From Telopea speciosissima (lineage: Eukaryota; Streptophyta; Magnoliopsida; Proteales; Proteaceae), in assembly GCF_018873765.1 (NCBI RefSeq), contig NC_057925.1:1814927-1878926 (forward strand): DNA of 64,000 bases, read 5' to 3'. Numbering within the stretch: the first letter of the stretch is position 1; every line of letters begins with the position of its first letter. Both the position numbers and the translations under genes were made by a program. Below are positions 11,660 to 23,600 of this stretch, in pieces. The notes beneath the pieces are model-generated. The model was not told the origin of the DNA. It was given only the letters and a program-made list of their open reading frames with translations, and searched no databases.

Positions 11660-12449
11660 ATGTTTTCTTCCTCACCATGTAGTCTGTTAGTGTCAATGAA
11701 TTAGTGAATATAGCTTTTGGATGTCCTTTTGTAATCACATTTGGAACTGCAACCTATGTGATTAGATAGTTGTTTTATGTTGGAGGTATAGATGCATTGT
11801 CAACTCAGATTGCATAATTGGGGTATCTAAAACCCTTAAGGAGAGCCTCATTTGATGCGACTCAACTCTACCATTTACTGTTCAGATATCACAAAAGGAC
11901 GTGTATTGGTGCACATCTTTCTACAATAATATATAGGTGTCATACTAATCAGATAAGCCTTGTATTTATTGTTCGTTTATTATAGTATTTCTAGTCTTAT
12001 ACTTGTTGCCCATGATATTTGATTCCTACTAGCATTGGAAGAGGGTTTCTTCAAGAACAAAGCAATTTGCGAGGTAAGATTCGTTTAAAACCCTCATTTT
12101 ATTTGTGGGTTTAGATGATTGATTTTGAAGTTTAAGATGAGGTACTTCGAGTTTGGCTAATGGGGTATTGAATGGACAGCGAACAGAATGAATAACGCCA
12201 TTCAAAGTTGGATTTTAGTTTACGGCAAACTGAACCCCCATTCTTTCCGAACGGTATATTTTCCTCATTTGATGTCCCAATGACCTGTTTTATAGTGAGG
12301 TTTGAAAGTAGATTCATGTAGCTTCATTTCATGTATAAATAGGTTTTTCTCAGTTATGCTCGGAAGATCTGAGAGCTGTAGGAAGAGTTGTTGCGAATCG
12401 GCTAGCTGACAAAATTTGGGGGCTAGTCAGTTGAAGAATCGGAGGGCTA
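11660..12449. other. copy A sequence missing from copy B
   Basis: No gene recognised. Copy B joins AAAAAGATG directly to the sequence equivalent to 12598, so this stretch was either deleted from B or inserted in A. A short run of T at the junction gives microhomology, which favours deletion. Confidence 0.5.
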
Positions 12450-13210
12450 AGGGTGTCAATCGGTGCGGTTCTAGTTATTCGGTTCGGTTTCAGTGCACTT
12501 TACATCTTAATAAGGTGAAATCAAAACCGAATCGGATAGGAATCAAGCAAAATCATAATCGTTTTGTATGCGGTCCGATTATATTGGTTTCTATTCGATT
12601 TTCTTCATTTGATTCACAATCGGTTTACATGCGCTTTGTGTAGTGTCGATTTTGGGAAACCATAATGAAGACAACCTTGGTTTTCAAGGCTTTTTTATTC
12701 CCGTGTTTACCCATTCACTCCCGGTCTCCCTCACTCATCTTATTTCCCATGCCTATGTGATTTAAAACATAAAAAAAAAACACTTCCAATCTTCACCGGT
12801 TCTTCTTTTCTTTTCATATTATTTGTCTTCCATTTTTTTTTCTTTTCCACTCTCACATGATAAACAAATTATTTCTTCTATTAGAAAGTAGGGTTTTGTT
12901 AATCTATTTTACCATCATCCATAATTTTCAATTCATACTTGAAAAAATACAATATATAGTTAATCCATGACATTTTACTTATTTTATGTGTCAAGTATGA
13001 TACAATAATTATTGTATTGTGTATGTCCGCTGTTCCACGGTCCTAAAAGTCGGTTAACCTTTTGGGATTGGTGTGTGTGGTTTGTGTGATTATACTTTCA
13101 TTACAAAAAAAAAGTATGATACAGTAATTATGTTTATTAAATTAATTAGGGGTTTCCTTTCCCCCTTTTGGGGTTTAGGAATACATTCATTTACCCAAAA
13201 AAATTAATTA

Positions 13211-14828
13211 GGGAAAATTTCACAGACACCCCCTGTAAGTATATCAAATATACGAACACCCCAAACATTGTCCAAATATCAACCTTCCCCGATGTTAAGC
13301 ACAATTAGCACTCAAAGTTGAAATATCCATTCTAACCTCATTAGTTAACCTCTCATTCCATCTTCTTCCCTCTTCTTCCTTATTCTTCCCCCTGAGAGAG
13401 GTTGAGGAGGGTGAAATGCCTAAGCTAAGACAGCTAGCTATCTTCGACCCCTGTTCTTCTACTTGATCTCCTTCCTCCGTACTTACTATTTTTTTTCTTC
13501 ACCTGCAACTAAGTAATCAAGCTCCATTACTGAAGCTACTAGTCTCTTGTGGAGTCCACCAAATAGCTGCACACTGTCTGAATTGTTTACTGATCTATGG
13601 CACTAATTACACCTTGCAGCTAGGTTAGTTTCTAATTCTTGTTGTTGGTTCAAGTTTGGATTTCTCTGCAACCGAGTAACCTTTGTTGCTGCAAGTTTTG
13701 GGATCACATCTTTGTTGGGTATATTCTATAACTCTAATATATGTTATAATATAAGTCTACTTGAATAAGGAATCAGGCTGTGGTGGGCCCCACTAAATAG
13801 AACTCATCTAACCAAAAACCCTAGTCTTTCCTATAAATACTAGCTGGAGGCAGCAACCTGTTTATTCCAAACTTGATATACAGGGTGTATTGCTTTAAGC
13901 AACCTTGTGCTTAAACCCAAAATCCAAACAATCTCATCATAAGGAGGCCCACTCGACATGAGTTTGGGTCAGGTTTGACTTCAGATCAGCAAGCTACTGA
14001 GAACCCTTAATCTATGCTATTGGCTGGTCTATTCTGGAGGTTATTTCTGCTGCAACTTGAAGGAGTCATATCACTACAACTATTGATTGGAATCAGCTCA
14101 GAATTGGAGCTTATCCTTACACCTTAAGAGTTTCCTTCGATCCTATTTTGGTCCCCTTTTGCTAGGTGTTTTTGATCTGTACACACTTAAGTGTCTATTT
14201 TCTTGCTTAAGTTTATAATTTGGTGACCTATTGACATCTCCACATCCGACCATTAGCTTGGTCTGGAATTTTCAGAGACTCATCCCTCCTATTGGACCTC
14301 TCTTTGCTTAAAAGGTCAGGCCCATCCATTGGTCATAACCAATAATTATGAGTTTGCTATTTTCCTGGTTGACTGTGGCCTGTAGCAGCCTTGTTTAGTT
14401 GTTGATTGCTGACTCCTATTGCTGGAACTGTTAGGCACTGTTGTGGGTAATATTGGGGTTGGGTTGTCTATAAGGACTATAATCTGACCTTACATTAGAA
14501 AGGAGTGTTATAACTTATAACTGCAGAGAAAACATAACTGTAGTATAGTGTACAGTTACCAAAAGCGAAGAAAAAGAAACATAAAATAGCTTTTTGAGGT
14601 TGAGTTGTTGTTGTTGTAACAGAAGAGAAGAAACATAAAATAATTTTTTAACTATGTTGTGACCTATGGAAGTTCACACTGTGGTAAGGGTAATTTTACC
14701 ATTTAAAAAGAGTTAACAGTCACTTAACTATAGAGACCTAGCGGAGTGGATTAAGTTGAAATAAAGTCATAAAGTAGGGTTTGTCTGTGATATTTTGACA
14801 ATATTTGGGGTGTCCGTGAAATTTTTCC
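13211..14828. mobile_element. non-autonomous MULE, copy A
   Basis: This is the same insertion as 39058-41149, at the same site beside AATTAATTA. The left terminal repeat is intact, but the right one has lost about 32 bp of its outer part (GTCCGTGAAATTTTTCC runs straight to the flank). It contains the 218-bp solo LTR at 13713 and no transposase. Confidence 0.75.
13713..13930. mobile_element. solo LTR, 218 bp, copy A
   Basis: It starts TGTTGGGTATATTC and ends near CCAAACA. The left flank ATCTT and right flank ATCTC are the worn 5-bp target duplication that is perfect in copy B. It is related to the LTRs at 40006 and 33962 (shared GCTTTAAGCAACCTTGTGC). Confidence 0.85.
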
Positions 14829-15170
14829 AATTAATTATTATGTTATTAATTAATCCAATTAATGCATGAGCTAGTATTCGAGTACAAGGTACCGGCTCTA
14901 TTCGATTTTTTATTTATTTAGAATCGTAGTTTTGCAGTGCAAATCAAAATCGAAACGGAAAGAGAACCTATAAAATGAAAACCGGATCATGCAATGCGGT
15001 TCGATTTGATCGAAAACGGTTGGTTTAGGTTCCATTTTGGCACTCTTAAGTCTTAACTACATATTACTGGGTTCAATTTGTATTTAAAACACATGTTTAT
15101 TAAACCATTCAATTCGGTGTTGAACCATTAAACCCCTGTTTTGAACCGGTTACAACTTTGTTGAAAACAT

Positions 15171-15628
15171 TAGGGTTTACCGTTATGGTTGGGCCTTCAC
15201 ACAAAACCACGTTAGTATTCTTCCCATTCGACCTTGTTGAACTCAGCTTGAGACTCAAGAGGCTACTACGCCACTGCCGGAGAGGGAAAGCTGCTGGATA
15301 AGATTGCCTCCGTCGCCGTTGCTGTTCACGAAACACCACCAGTTGCTTCTGCTAGTTAGTTGGTATTCATTTATTCTTCATCACTATGCTTTACCTCTGA
15401 TATTTTTGAATCGTTTTATATTCAATCTGTTCTACTTGTTTCTGTCCTCATGGGTGGTTTCTTTTGAGTAATGAAATCCTCCCAATATTCCCTACAAATG
15501 AGACTTTTGTTTATGACAAAAAACATAGGAAGAGAAAAGTTAGATATTTTATTTCTTGCGGCATTGTCAGTTTGTCATCTTCTAACTAAGTACCGTTAGG
15601 TTTTCTGAAGCTCTGCTAGTAATCCTAA
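15171..15628 (+). promoter_or_regulatory. RRP5 promoter, pseudogene copy A
   Basis: TAGGGTTT (reverse telo-box) at 15171-15178 and TGGGCC (site II) at 15190-15195 sit 434-458 bp before the dead ATG. They match the promoter of the intact gene at 41491-41515. The leader sequence between is also shared with copy B. Confidence 0.65.
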
Positions 15629-15865
15629 ATGGCGGCATGACCCAATAAATCCCCGAAGAAGAACTCTAGAGACGGACCAAAGCATCAGAGCTTCAAGAAA
15701 ACCTCAAAGATCAAGCACGAGTCTAAAGAGGCTAATGGGCGGAAGGTCTTAACAGTGGTAATGGAAGACGATGCTCCAAACTTTCCTCGAGGTAGTACTG
15801 TACTTGGAAAATACTCGAACTTTCTGAACTGTGGAAAATTATCACGTTTGTAACTTTAGCCATTG

Positions 15866-16197
15866 ATGCATGGGCTAATATTCGAGTAAGAATTATTGGT
15901 TTTTATTCGGTTTTAAATCGTGGCATTGCGATGCAAATTAAAACAAATCGGGAAGAGAGCCTATAAAATCAAAATCAGATCATTTTTTTGCAGTGCAGTT
16001 TGGTTCGATTGTAAACGATTGGTTCAAGTTCCATTTTGGCACATTTAATTATTTATTATTACGAGGTTCAACTTTTATTTAAAAACACTTGTTTATTAAA
16101 CCATTCGATTCGGTTTTGCACCGGTAAACCCCTGTTTTGAACCGGTTAAAACTTTGTTGAAAACATTAGGGTTTACCGTTATGGTTGGGGCCTTCAC
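15866..16197 (+). repeat. promoter segment copied into intron 1 of the pseudogene
   Basis: This stretch repeats 14862-15200 with noticeable divergence, including the TAGGGTTT box (16167-16174). The site II motif here has an extra G (TTGGGGCC). On both sides lies the intron sequence CACGTTTGTAACTTTAGCCA, present once in copy B, so the insertion duplicated about 25 bp of target. The right junction shares TTCAC between donor and target. Confidence 0.85.
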
Positions 16198-16947
16198 GTT
16201 TGTAACTTTAGCCATCGATGTCTTGTAGGCGGAAAAAGTGCTCTGAGTAGACAGGAAGAGGATGAAGTTCGTGCCGAAGTTGATGCTGAATTCGAAGCAG
16301 AGGAGAGGGAGTTGAAGAAAATGAGGAAGACGAAACAGAAAAATAGTTATGCTATGGAGGAAGATTTGGGATCACTTTTCGGTGGTGGTGGTACTACAGG
16401 GAAGCTACCTAGATTTGTGAATAAGATCACTTTGAAGGTATTCAAATGCAAACACATATGGTGACTGCTATTAAGATTGATATTCCCACTTAAACTATAT
16501 AAAGTTTTGTGGATCTGATCAGGAGTTGCAACTACTTACTATGATTCTGTTTTATTACTTTAAGTATTAAAGTATTATATCTTGTGTTGTGTATTCCTTG
16601 GTTTCATATTGAATACACAACTACTAAATGAAGTCAGACTCTTTGTTGCAGCATTACATGATGGACGGTTGATGTCTCATTAAGTTTGAGTTTGTTTGGT
16701 CCAACTTATTTTTATATCAAAATAACTTGGAGTAGATGATTATTATTTTTTTACTACTTAAAGTGTGTTTGGTGTATAGACTTGTATTGTTTCTCTCCCC
16801 TCAATCCCTGTTATGTCAATCATTGGAGTTTGGTGTTGGCATTCGTCCCATTATTTCTCTGAAGTTATCCTTGGTATCTTGGAGAAAAGAGAAAAGGAAA
16901 ATCCTTTGTTTGTTTGCTATGAATTAGTCTAAATTATTCTTCATGAG

Positions 16948-17871
16948 TGTTAGATTTAAAATATATTTTATTTTATTTTAAGTTTCAAAATATTTTTTGA
17001 TTGCTTTGTTATGATGTGGGACCCATGTGATCATAAAAGTAATTCCAAAGGTTGTAACATTCTATGGGTACCCTAAAGTCTATTCATGGTCACTATCATG
17101 AGTGGGAAGGTGGGTCAAGGATATTGAATGAGATTGATTTCTCAATTCATGGCCATAGGTGATGTCTCTCTCTTTATGGGTATTAAGGCCTTTATGGTCC
17201 TTAGTGGAGAATGACCATTTTATGGGGTTTTAAGGCCTTTATGGTCTTAATGGAGAATGAATGAATTTTAAGGTCATTCATGACCCTTAGTGGAGAATGA
17301 CCATGAATTTGGAATTAACCTCCAATTCATGTCCATATTCATGCCCATAAATCTTATTCTTCAATTTGGTCATAAGTGGATGGTTATTCTTGAGAATTCC
17401 AAGGGAGTGCAAGGATTGGTCTTGGGCCTATATAAACCCAACCAATTGCTTTGTAAGAGATATCTTTGGATACATGTTCATGCTCATACTTAGCAATCAC
17501 TAAGAGTATTATTCTCTCTCTCTCTCTTTTCTTCTAAGTGTGTTAGAGGGTTGCTGTGTTGAAGCTCTTGGCTCCTTCAAGGGACTAGAAGGACTGCTTC
17601 ATCTTCTAGTTGGAGGTTGTTTTATCTTGGGGTAGTGGTGCAGAACACTCCTTGGCAGTAGGAGGCATCAATTACCTTAAAGGCAGCACCACAAGTGTGA
17701 CTCAACCTCAAGCTCGTTCAAGTTGTTGCGGGTGTGATTCTACATCAAATTCAAGCTTTGGTCTTCTCATTTCAGCCAAAGGTCAAACCTAGTTTCTACT
17801 GCTTAATCTATTGTATTGCAATTCGTGTTGTTTTAATAATTTGTAAGGAATTGTAATACAATTACCCAACA
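16948..17871 (+). repeat. left copia LTR, 924 bp
   Basis: TG...CA ends. It contains a TATATAAACCC core promoter-like box near 17430 and a CT run at 17515-17530. It differs from the right LTR by scattered substitutions and matches it in length. Confidence 0.93.
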
Positions 17872-18167
17872 ATGAGTTTGATGGTTTCAGAAAATAAAGA
17901 GTTTTCATACTTAACACTTTGGTGTCTATGTTAATCCACAGAATGTTTCTCCTGGAATGAAGTTGTGGGGAGTCATATGTGAAGTCAACCAGCAAGATCT
18001 TGTAGTCACTCTTTCAGGGGGACTACGAGGATTAGTTCGTGCAAATGAAGCTTCTGATCTTTTTTCAGAGAATGAAGATAAGGTGGTACATTCTGTTTAA
18101 AGGACTATGTGAAGGGTGTTAATGGATGAATTGATTTAATTCTTTAATATTTCCTTGGTTATGGCCC
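17872..18167 (+). repeat. host RRP5 segment, first copy (intron 2, exon 3, intron 3)
   Basis: This is a direct repeat of 22098-22393, both 296 bp, starting with the target duplication ATGAG and ending at TTATGGCCC. At the right end it joins element sequence CTCACAAGACTATGG without any LTR. Differences include GGTTTCAGAAAAT here against GGTTCCAGAAGAT in the other copy and in copy B, so this copy has diverged more. Confidence 0.95.
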
Positions 18168-20575
18168 CTCACAAGACTATGGATAGGAAGAGTAATCTCT
18201 TGGAATTAATCCATAGTGACTTATGTGACTACAAGTCATATGAGTTTAGGGGAGGAAACAACTATGTCATAACTTTCATAGATGACCACTCTAGGATGAG
18301 GCCGGAAAGGCGTTCATATCTTACAAAATGGAAGTTGAAAATCAACTTGGTAAGAAGGTTAAGAGACTTAGAACTGATAGAGGGGCTGAGTACTTTAACC
18401 TTGATAAGTTTTGTGAGGAAAATGGAATTATCCATGAAACAACCGCTCCATACCAACCGGAATCAAATGGGGTTGCCGAAAGGAAAAATAGGTCTCTTAA
18501 AGAGATGATGAACTCTGTGTTATTGAGTTCAGATGTACCACTTGATATGTGGGGGGAAGCCATGCTATCGGCATGTTATCTATCAAATAGAATCCCACAT
18601 AGCAAGACTGGTATGGTTCCATTTGAGAAATGGTTTTGTAGGAAACCAAGTCTAAAACATCTACGGGTTTGGGGTTGTTTGGCTAAGGTATTGTTACCGG
18701 ATTCCAAGAAAAGAAAATTGGGACAAAAAACATGTGATTGTGTGTTTTTAGGTTATGCTACAAATAGTACGGCATACCGGTTCATGGTGATCAAAGCCAT
18801 GGATGATGTTATTGAACCAAATAGCATCATAGAATCAAGAGACGTTGAGTTTTTTGAAAATTTATTTCCCTTTAAATCCATATTACCTATAAGTAAGGAT
18901 AGTCAATTGATTAATGGGGAAATGGAGTCAAATGAAAGGGTTACCAATCAAGAATTGAGTAATGATGATGAAAGTCGGCCTAGGACGAGCAAGCGACTCA
19001 AAAGGCCCAAATATACAGATGATGAGTGGCTTGTCTATTTAGTAGATAAGGATCCTCTTACATACAAAGAGGCAATTACATCACTAGATGCCGTCTTTTG
19101 GAAAGAGGCAATCAAGAGTGAACTAGATTCAATCTTAGCGAATAACACTTGGAAATTGGTGGATTTACCATTCGGGTCCAAAACTTTAGAAACCAAGTGG
19201 ATATTTCAAAAGAAATTAAAAAGTGATGGGTCACTTGATCGTTTCAAGGCCAGACTTATTGTCAAAGGTTTTAGGCAAAAGCCTAATATTGATTACTTTG
19301 ACACATTTGCCCCGGTGTCTAGAATTGCCACGATAAGGGTTATGTTGGCAATGACGTCAATATATAACCTGGTCATCCATCAAATGGATGTGAAAACGGC
19401 ATTTCTTAATGGGGACTTAGAGGAAGAAATTTACATAAAGTAACCAGAAGGTTGTGTTGTAATTGGCCAAGAGCGAAAGGTTTGCAAACTTCAAAAATCC
19501 TTATATGGATTGAAGCAAGCACCGAAGCAATGGCATGAAAAATTGGACAAGGTTATAATTTCAAATGGATTCGTTGTAAACGACGCTGAAAGATGCTTAT
19601 ATAGCAGGTTTCATGGTGGTAAGGGTGTATTCATACTACTATATGTAGATGATATGCTCATAATGGGAACAAACTTGGAAATGGTTAATCAAACTAAGAA
19701 ACTTTTGATGTCTAGTTTCGACACAAAAGACTTAGGAGAGGCTGATATGATCCTTGGGATCAAAATCACCAAGCAAGAAAATCATATTTCATTATCCCAA
19801 GCCCGATATGCAGAAAACATACTTAAAAAGTATGGGTACCATGAAGTTTCAGCGGTTAAAACACCTTTTGATATGGGGTGTCACTTGAAAAGGAACCTAG
19901 ATGAACCAGTGAATAAAAAAAGATATGCTCAAATTATTGGTTCGGTCACATATCTAATGAATTGTACGCGTCCAGACATTGCCCTTGCGGTAGGAAAGTT
20001 GAGTCAACATACTCACAATCCAAGTAAGGAATATTGGAGCGTGGTTGATAGGTTATTAAGGTACCTAAAAGGCACTATAAACTATAGTTTACACTATAGT
20101 GGTAAACCAGCGGTTTTGGAAGGGTATTGTGATGCAAATTGGATTTCGGATACAAACGAGTCCTTAGCTACTAGTGGATATGTGTTTACACTAGCAGGTG
20201 GTGCAATCTCATGGAAGTCCACAAAGCAATCTTGTGGGACAGGCTCTACCATGGAAGCTGAGTTCATAGCCTTAGAAAAGGCAGAAATGGAAGCCGAATG
20301 ATTTAGAAATTTAATGGCGGGTATTCCATTGTGGCAAAAACCGACGCCATCGGTATCACTACATTGTGATAACCAAACGGCTATACATCTAGCCAAGAAC
20401 CGGATATACAATGGTAAGAGGAGACACATACGCCTCAGACACAATCTTGTGAGACAGTACATAGATGAAGGAATGATAGCTATCGATTATGTGAAGTCAG
20501 AAAGTAACCAAGCGACATGTTCACAAAGCCTATGTCTGTCAAGAACTTGTGTAGTGCATCTACAGGAATGGGGTT
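18168..20575 (+). pseudogene. copia polyprotein remnant (IN-RT-RH)
   Basis: In order: end of the integrase zinc region (DRKSNLLELIHSDLCD), integrase core (DRGAEY, GVAERKNRSLKEM), reverse transcriptase (FKARLIVKGF, AFLNGDLEEEIY and the catalytic YVDDMLIMG at 19642-19668), and RNase H ([25 protein letters not shown]). Lesions are a deletion plus frameshift near 18297 between DDHSR and AFISYKM, TAA at 19441-19443 (normally Gln), TGA at 20299-20301 (normally Trp) and a frameshift near 20510. It is clearly inactive. The lineage within copia is not assigned. Confidence 0.92.
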
Positions 20576-21158
20576 AATGCCTAATCCATAGGTCATGTGA
20601 TGGACACCCTACCTATGTGAAGAGGCTAAATGTCTGAATTAGGTTCAAGGGGTACAAACGAAATCACTGGTTGACCGATTTTGTACTACTACTTGTATAA
20701 ATATTCATTCCAAGCTGTAGATGGTGAAAGTAGTACTACCACAAAGAAAGAGATTGAGCGGTAAAGCTCTTAATTAGTCTAATCCCAGGAAATATGGGGG
20801 TGTGTCAGTTGTGGTGCACACTAGAGACTAACCTAAGTGAATGTACGGGGTGTGGCCGCCGCCGATGAGAACTTATAGGCGAGTTCTCTAAAACAGTCAC
20901 GAGTTCAAGATAAGGGATATGGCCGGTTCAAAAGTCCAAAGTGATTTTATGATGGGTAGCGCAAGAGTCGACCTATGGGATATGGTTGATGGGACGGTCA
21001 GCTACACCAATGAGAAAAGGTTCAAGGAGTCTGACTCCACCTCTACTCTATAGCGCGGTTCATTAGACCTAGTGTAGGTTCAAGTCCGGAAGACACCTAC
21101 AACGATGTGTCCTATAGTGTCTAATTCAGTCACAGCATGTGTGTCTCGTGTCGTTTTG

Positions 21159-21173
21159 AAACTTGTGGGGGAT
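21159..21173 (+). other. polypurine-type tract before right LTR
   Basis: AAACTTGTGGGGGAT lies directly before the TGTTAAA start of the right LTR, the usual place for the plus-strand primer of copia elements. The stretch 20580-21158 between RNase H and this tract is the non-coding tail of the element. Confidence 0.7.
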
Positions 21174-22097
21174 TGTTAAATTTAAAATATATTTTATTTT
21201 ATTTTAAGTTTCAAAATATTTTTTGATTGTTTTGTTATGGTGTGGGACCCATGTGATCATAGAAGTAATTCCAAAGGTTGTAACATTCTATGGATACCCT
21301 AAAGTCTATTCATGGTCACTATCATGAGTGGGAAGGTGGATCAAGGATATTGAATGAGATTGATTTCTCAATTCATGGCCATAGGTGATGTCTCTCCCTT
21401 TATGGGTATTAAGGCATTTATGGTCCTTAGTGGAGAATGACCATTTTATGGGGTTTTAAGGCCTTTATGGTCTTAGTGGAGAATGAATGAATTTTAAGGT
21501 CATTCATGACCCTTAGTGGAGAATGACCATGAATTTGGAATTAACCTCCAATTCATGTCCATATTCATGCCCATAAATCTTATTCTTCAATATGGTCATA
21601 AGTGGATGGTTATTCTTGAGAATTCCAATGGAGTGCAAGGATTGATCTTGGGCCTATATAAACCCAACCAATTGCTTTGTAAGAGATATCTTTGGATACA
21701 TGTTCATGCTCATACTTAGCAATCACTAAGAGTATTATTCTCTCTCTCTCTCTTTTCTTCTAAGTGTGTTAGAGGGTTGCTGTGTTGAAGCTCTTGACTC
21801 CTTCAAGGGACTAGAAGGACTACTTCATCTTTTAGTTGGAGGTTGTTTTATCTTGGGGTAGTGGTGCAGAACACTCTTTGGCAGTAGGAGGCATCAATTA
21901 CCTTAAAGGCAGCACCACAAGTGTGACTCAACCTCAAGCTTGTTCAAGTTATTGCGGGTGTGGTTCTACATCAAATTCAAGCTTTGGTCTTCTCATTTCA
22001 GCCAAAGGTCAAACCTAGTTTCTACTGCTTAATCTATTGTATTGCAATTCGTGTTGTTTTAATAATTTGTAAGGAATTGTAATACAATTACCCAACA
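21174..22097 (+). repeat. right copia LTR, 924 bp
   Basis: Same length and ends as the left LTR, followed by ATGAG at 22098-22102. Confidence 0.93.
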
Positions 22098-22393
22098 ATG
22101 AGTTTGATGGTTCCAGAAGATAAAGAGTTTTCATACTTAACACTTTGGTTTCTATGTTAATCCACAGAATGTTTCTCCTGGAATGAAGTTGTGGGGAGTC
22201 ATATGTGAAGTCAACCAGCAAGATCTTGTAGTCACTCTTCCAGGGGGACTACGAGGATTAGTTCGTGCAAATGAAGCTTCTGATCTTTTTTCAGAGAATG
22301 AAGATAAGGTGGTACATTCTGTTTAAAGGACTATGTGAAGGGTGTTAATGGATGAATTGATTTAATTCTTTAATATTTCCTTGGTTATGGCCC
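22098..22393 (+). repeat. host RRP5 segment, second copy
   Basis: This is the original downstream flank of the insertion. It continues past TTATGGCCC into normal intron 3 sequence (ACTTTATTTTATAC), as in copy B, and is closer to copy B than the first copy. Confidence 0.95.
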
Positions 22394-23057
22394 ACTTTAT
22401 TTTATACTTTTTCTTCTTTTATTTTTTCTTCTCTTGAAAATATTTTCTCACGTTTGATGCTGTTCAGGAAGGGTTGGTATGTTGCTGCAGTTGTAGTAGA
22501 AACCAAAGTGTGTTAACATTTGTTTGTTCTGAATCCTTGCTCACACATTGTTGCTGGACTTATTTCATTGTTTACTTGCAATTACATATTGTTAGCCTGG
22601 TCAAAGGGTCTGATATGAGGGTTGTCTCATAATTATCAGTGATGCTAGTGCTTCCATGTGGTCTGAAATTACAGAAAAGATACTCAAATTGTAATTTCAA
22701 AATTCAGAATCTTAAACCTAGTAAAAGTGTAGAACTGAAATGGTGCTATATAAGTTAAGATGGTGAATTTACTCTTCCAACAATGGAAAATTAAATAGTT
22801 AGTTTGGTCACTTAGACTTCAATTAGAATCAAGTTTTCCTTTTAAGCAGGGTTGAAAAAATCTAACCGGAGTAGACCAACCCCGATTCTGAGAACCTCTT
22901 TTTGAATCAGCCATGAATGTACACGGATCTCTCTTTTTAACAAATTTCTCGTTTTTAGTCACTAAAAGGCCAGAAAATCAATGAAACTTAGCTACTATTT
23001 CTTAAGGCAAAGGGCTAGAGTCAAATGGTTGGAGCTCAACGATTCCAACTCTGCTTA

Positions 23058-23588
23058 AAGCCTTTTTCAGAAACTTCTTTCCAAAAAGCTTCAAGGATGA
23101 AAAGGAAGTGAAGTTTGTACCTCTCACCCAAGGATCAAGATTAGTCTTGGACTATCAGCAACAGCTCAAGTTTGTTTTAGAAATAAGCAACAGAATAATC
23201 CCCAAATTTGTTCAAAGCCATTCAACCCTTTCTCAATTCACTCCATTTTCACATGACTACACAAAAACTTATTCCTCGTACGACATCGAAACGACGCAAA
23301 ACCAATTGCGTTAGAACCACAACTTGATAAACTACATTTCTTATGAAGATTATTTCTCCCAGTTATGCCATTATCACTTCCAAAAATAGATCTAAACACA
23401 CTACCACTGCATGAACTTGTGATTTCACAACTTTTGATGCATAGAGCCATCATCTGCTGCTTCGAGCCTTTTCCAAACACTATATAAGGACCTAATATAC
23501 TGCCAAAAATTATCCTCCATTCTCAGATGCCGCTGTAATGCTACCAAATGACCAAACTGCCCTTAACACTGTGTAGAAGCTTGTTTGA
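23058..23588. other. intergenic, no gene recognised
   Basis: Unique-looking sequence between the end of duplication copy A and the LINE. Open frames of 68 and 80 codons show no domain. Confidence 0.45.
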
Positions 23589-23600
23589 CCATTCTAGCTT

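Larger units (their letters stand above)
12450..15046. mobile_element. degenerate hAT-like element carrying nested insertions
   Basis: The ends AGGGTGTCAATCGG (12450) and CCATTTTGGCACTC (near 15046) are roughly inverted, as in plant hAT elements. Both ends carry the CGGTT/AACCG-rich text common to that group. The matching right end in copy B is at about 41340-41370. The left end is missing from copy B. The interior is mostly the MULE described next. No transposase is visible and I found no certain target duplication. Confidence 0.4.
16948..22097 (+). mobile_element. Ty1/copia retrotransposon locus with captured host flank
   Basis: Two 924-bp LTRs (16948-17871 and 21174-22097) start TGTTA and end CCCAACA. 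Both outer borders have the 5-bp duplication ATGAG (16943-16947 and 22098-22102), which occurs once at the empty site in copy B near 43186. Between the left LTR and the coding part lies 296 bp of RRP5 sequence beginning with the same ATGAG. The element lacks its primer binding site, gag, protease and the first part of integrase. What remains is integrase, reverse transcriptase and RNase H. It lies in the same orientation as RRP5. Confidence 0.93.
15629..22475 (+). pseudogene. RRP5 5'-end pseudogene (copy A)
   Basis: Exon 1 (15629-15791) has the same length as its functional partner, but codon 4 is TGA where copy B has CGA (Arg). Exon 2 (16229-16437) is open and nearly identical to copy B. Exon 3 exists twice, at 17942-18082 and 22168-22308, one after each LTR of a copia element inserted in intron 2. 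Exon 4 is almost entirely deleted: a filler near 22425-22446 joins intron 3 to the last part of exon 4 (22447-22475). Exons 5 onward are not present before 23057. Intron 1 has gained a 332-bp copy of the upstream promoter segment. It was once the same nucleolar S1-domain gene and cannot encode a working protein now. Confidence 0.92.
9824..23057 (+). repeat. segmental duplication, copy A (RRP5 5' region)
   Basis: The segment matches 38323-44344 in the same orientation, starting at GCGAGATCGATAAGTCG in both and ending near TGCTTA (23057 and 44344). Copy A is longer because it holds insertions absent from copy B: 9969-11404, 11489-11613, a promoter fragment in intron 1, and the copia locus. It lacks others that copy B has, such as the hAT MITE at 39250 and about 245 bp at 42487-42731. 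Copy B also appears to have lost about 0.9 kb corresponding to 11660-12597. Confidence 0.9.

Noticed and set aside
17872..18167. Retrotransposon transduction (template switching into host RNA) as the origin of the first exon-3 copy
   Set aside because: The copy begins exactly with the insertion's own target duplication directly after the LTR and includes introns, which fits DNA recombination between alleles better than RNA capture.
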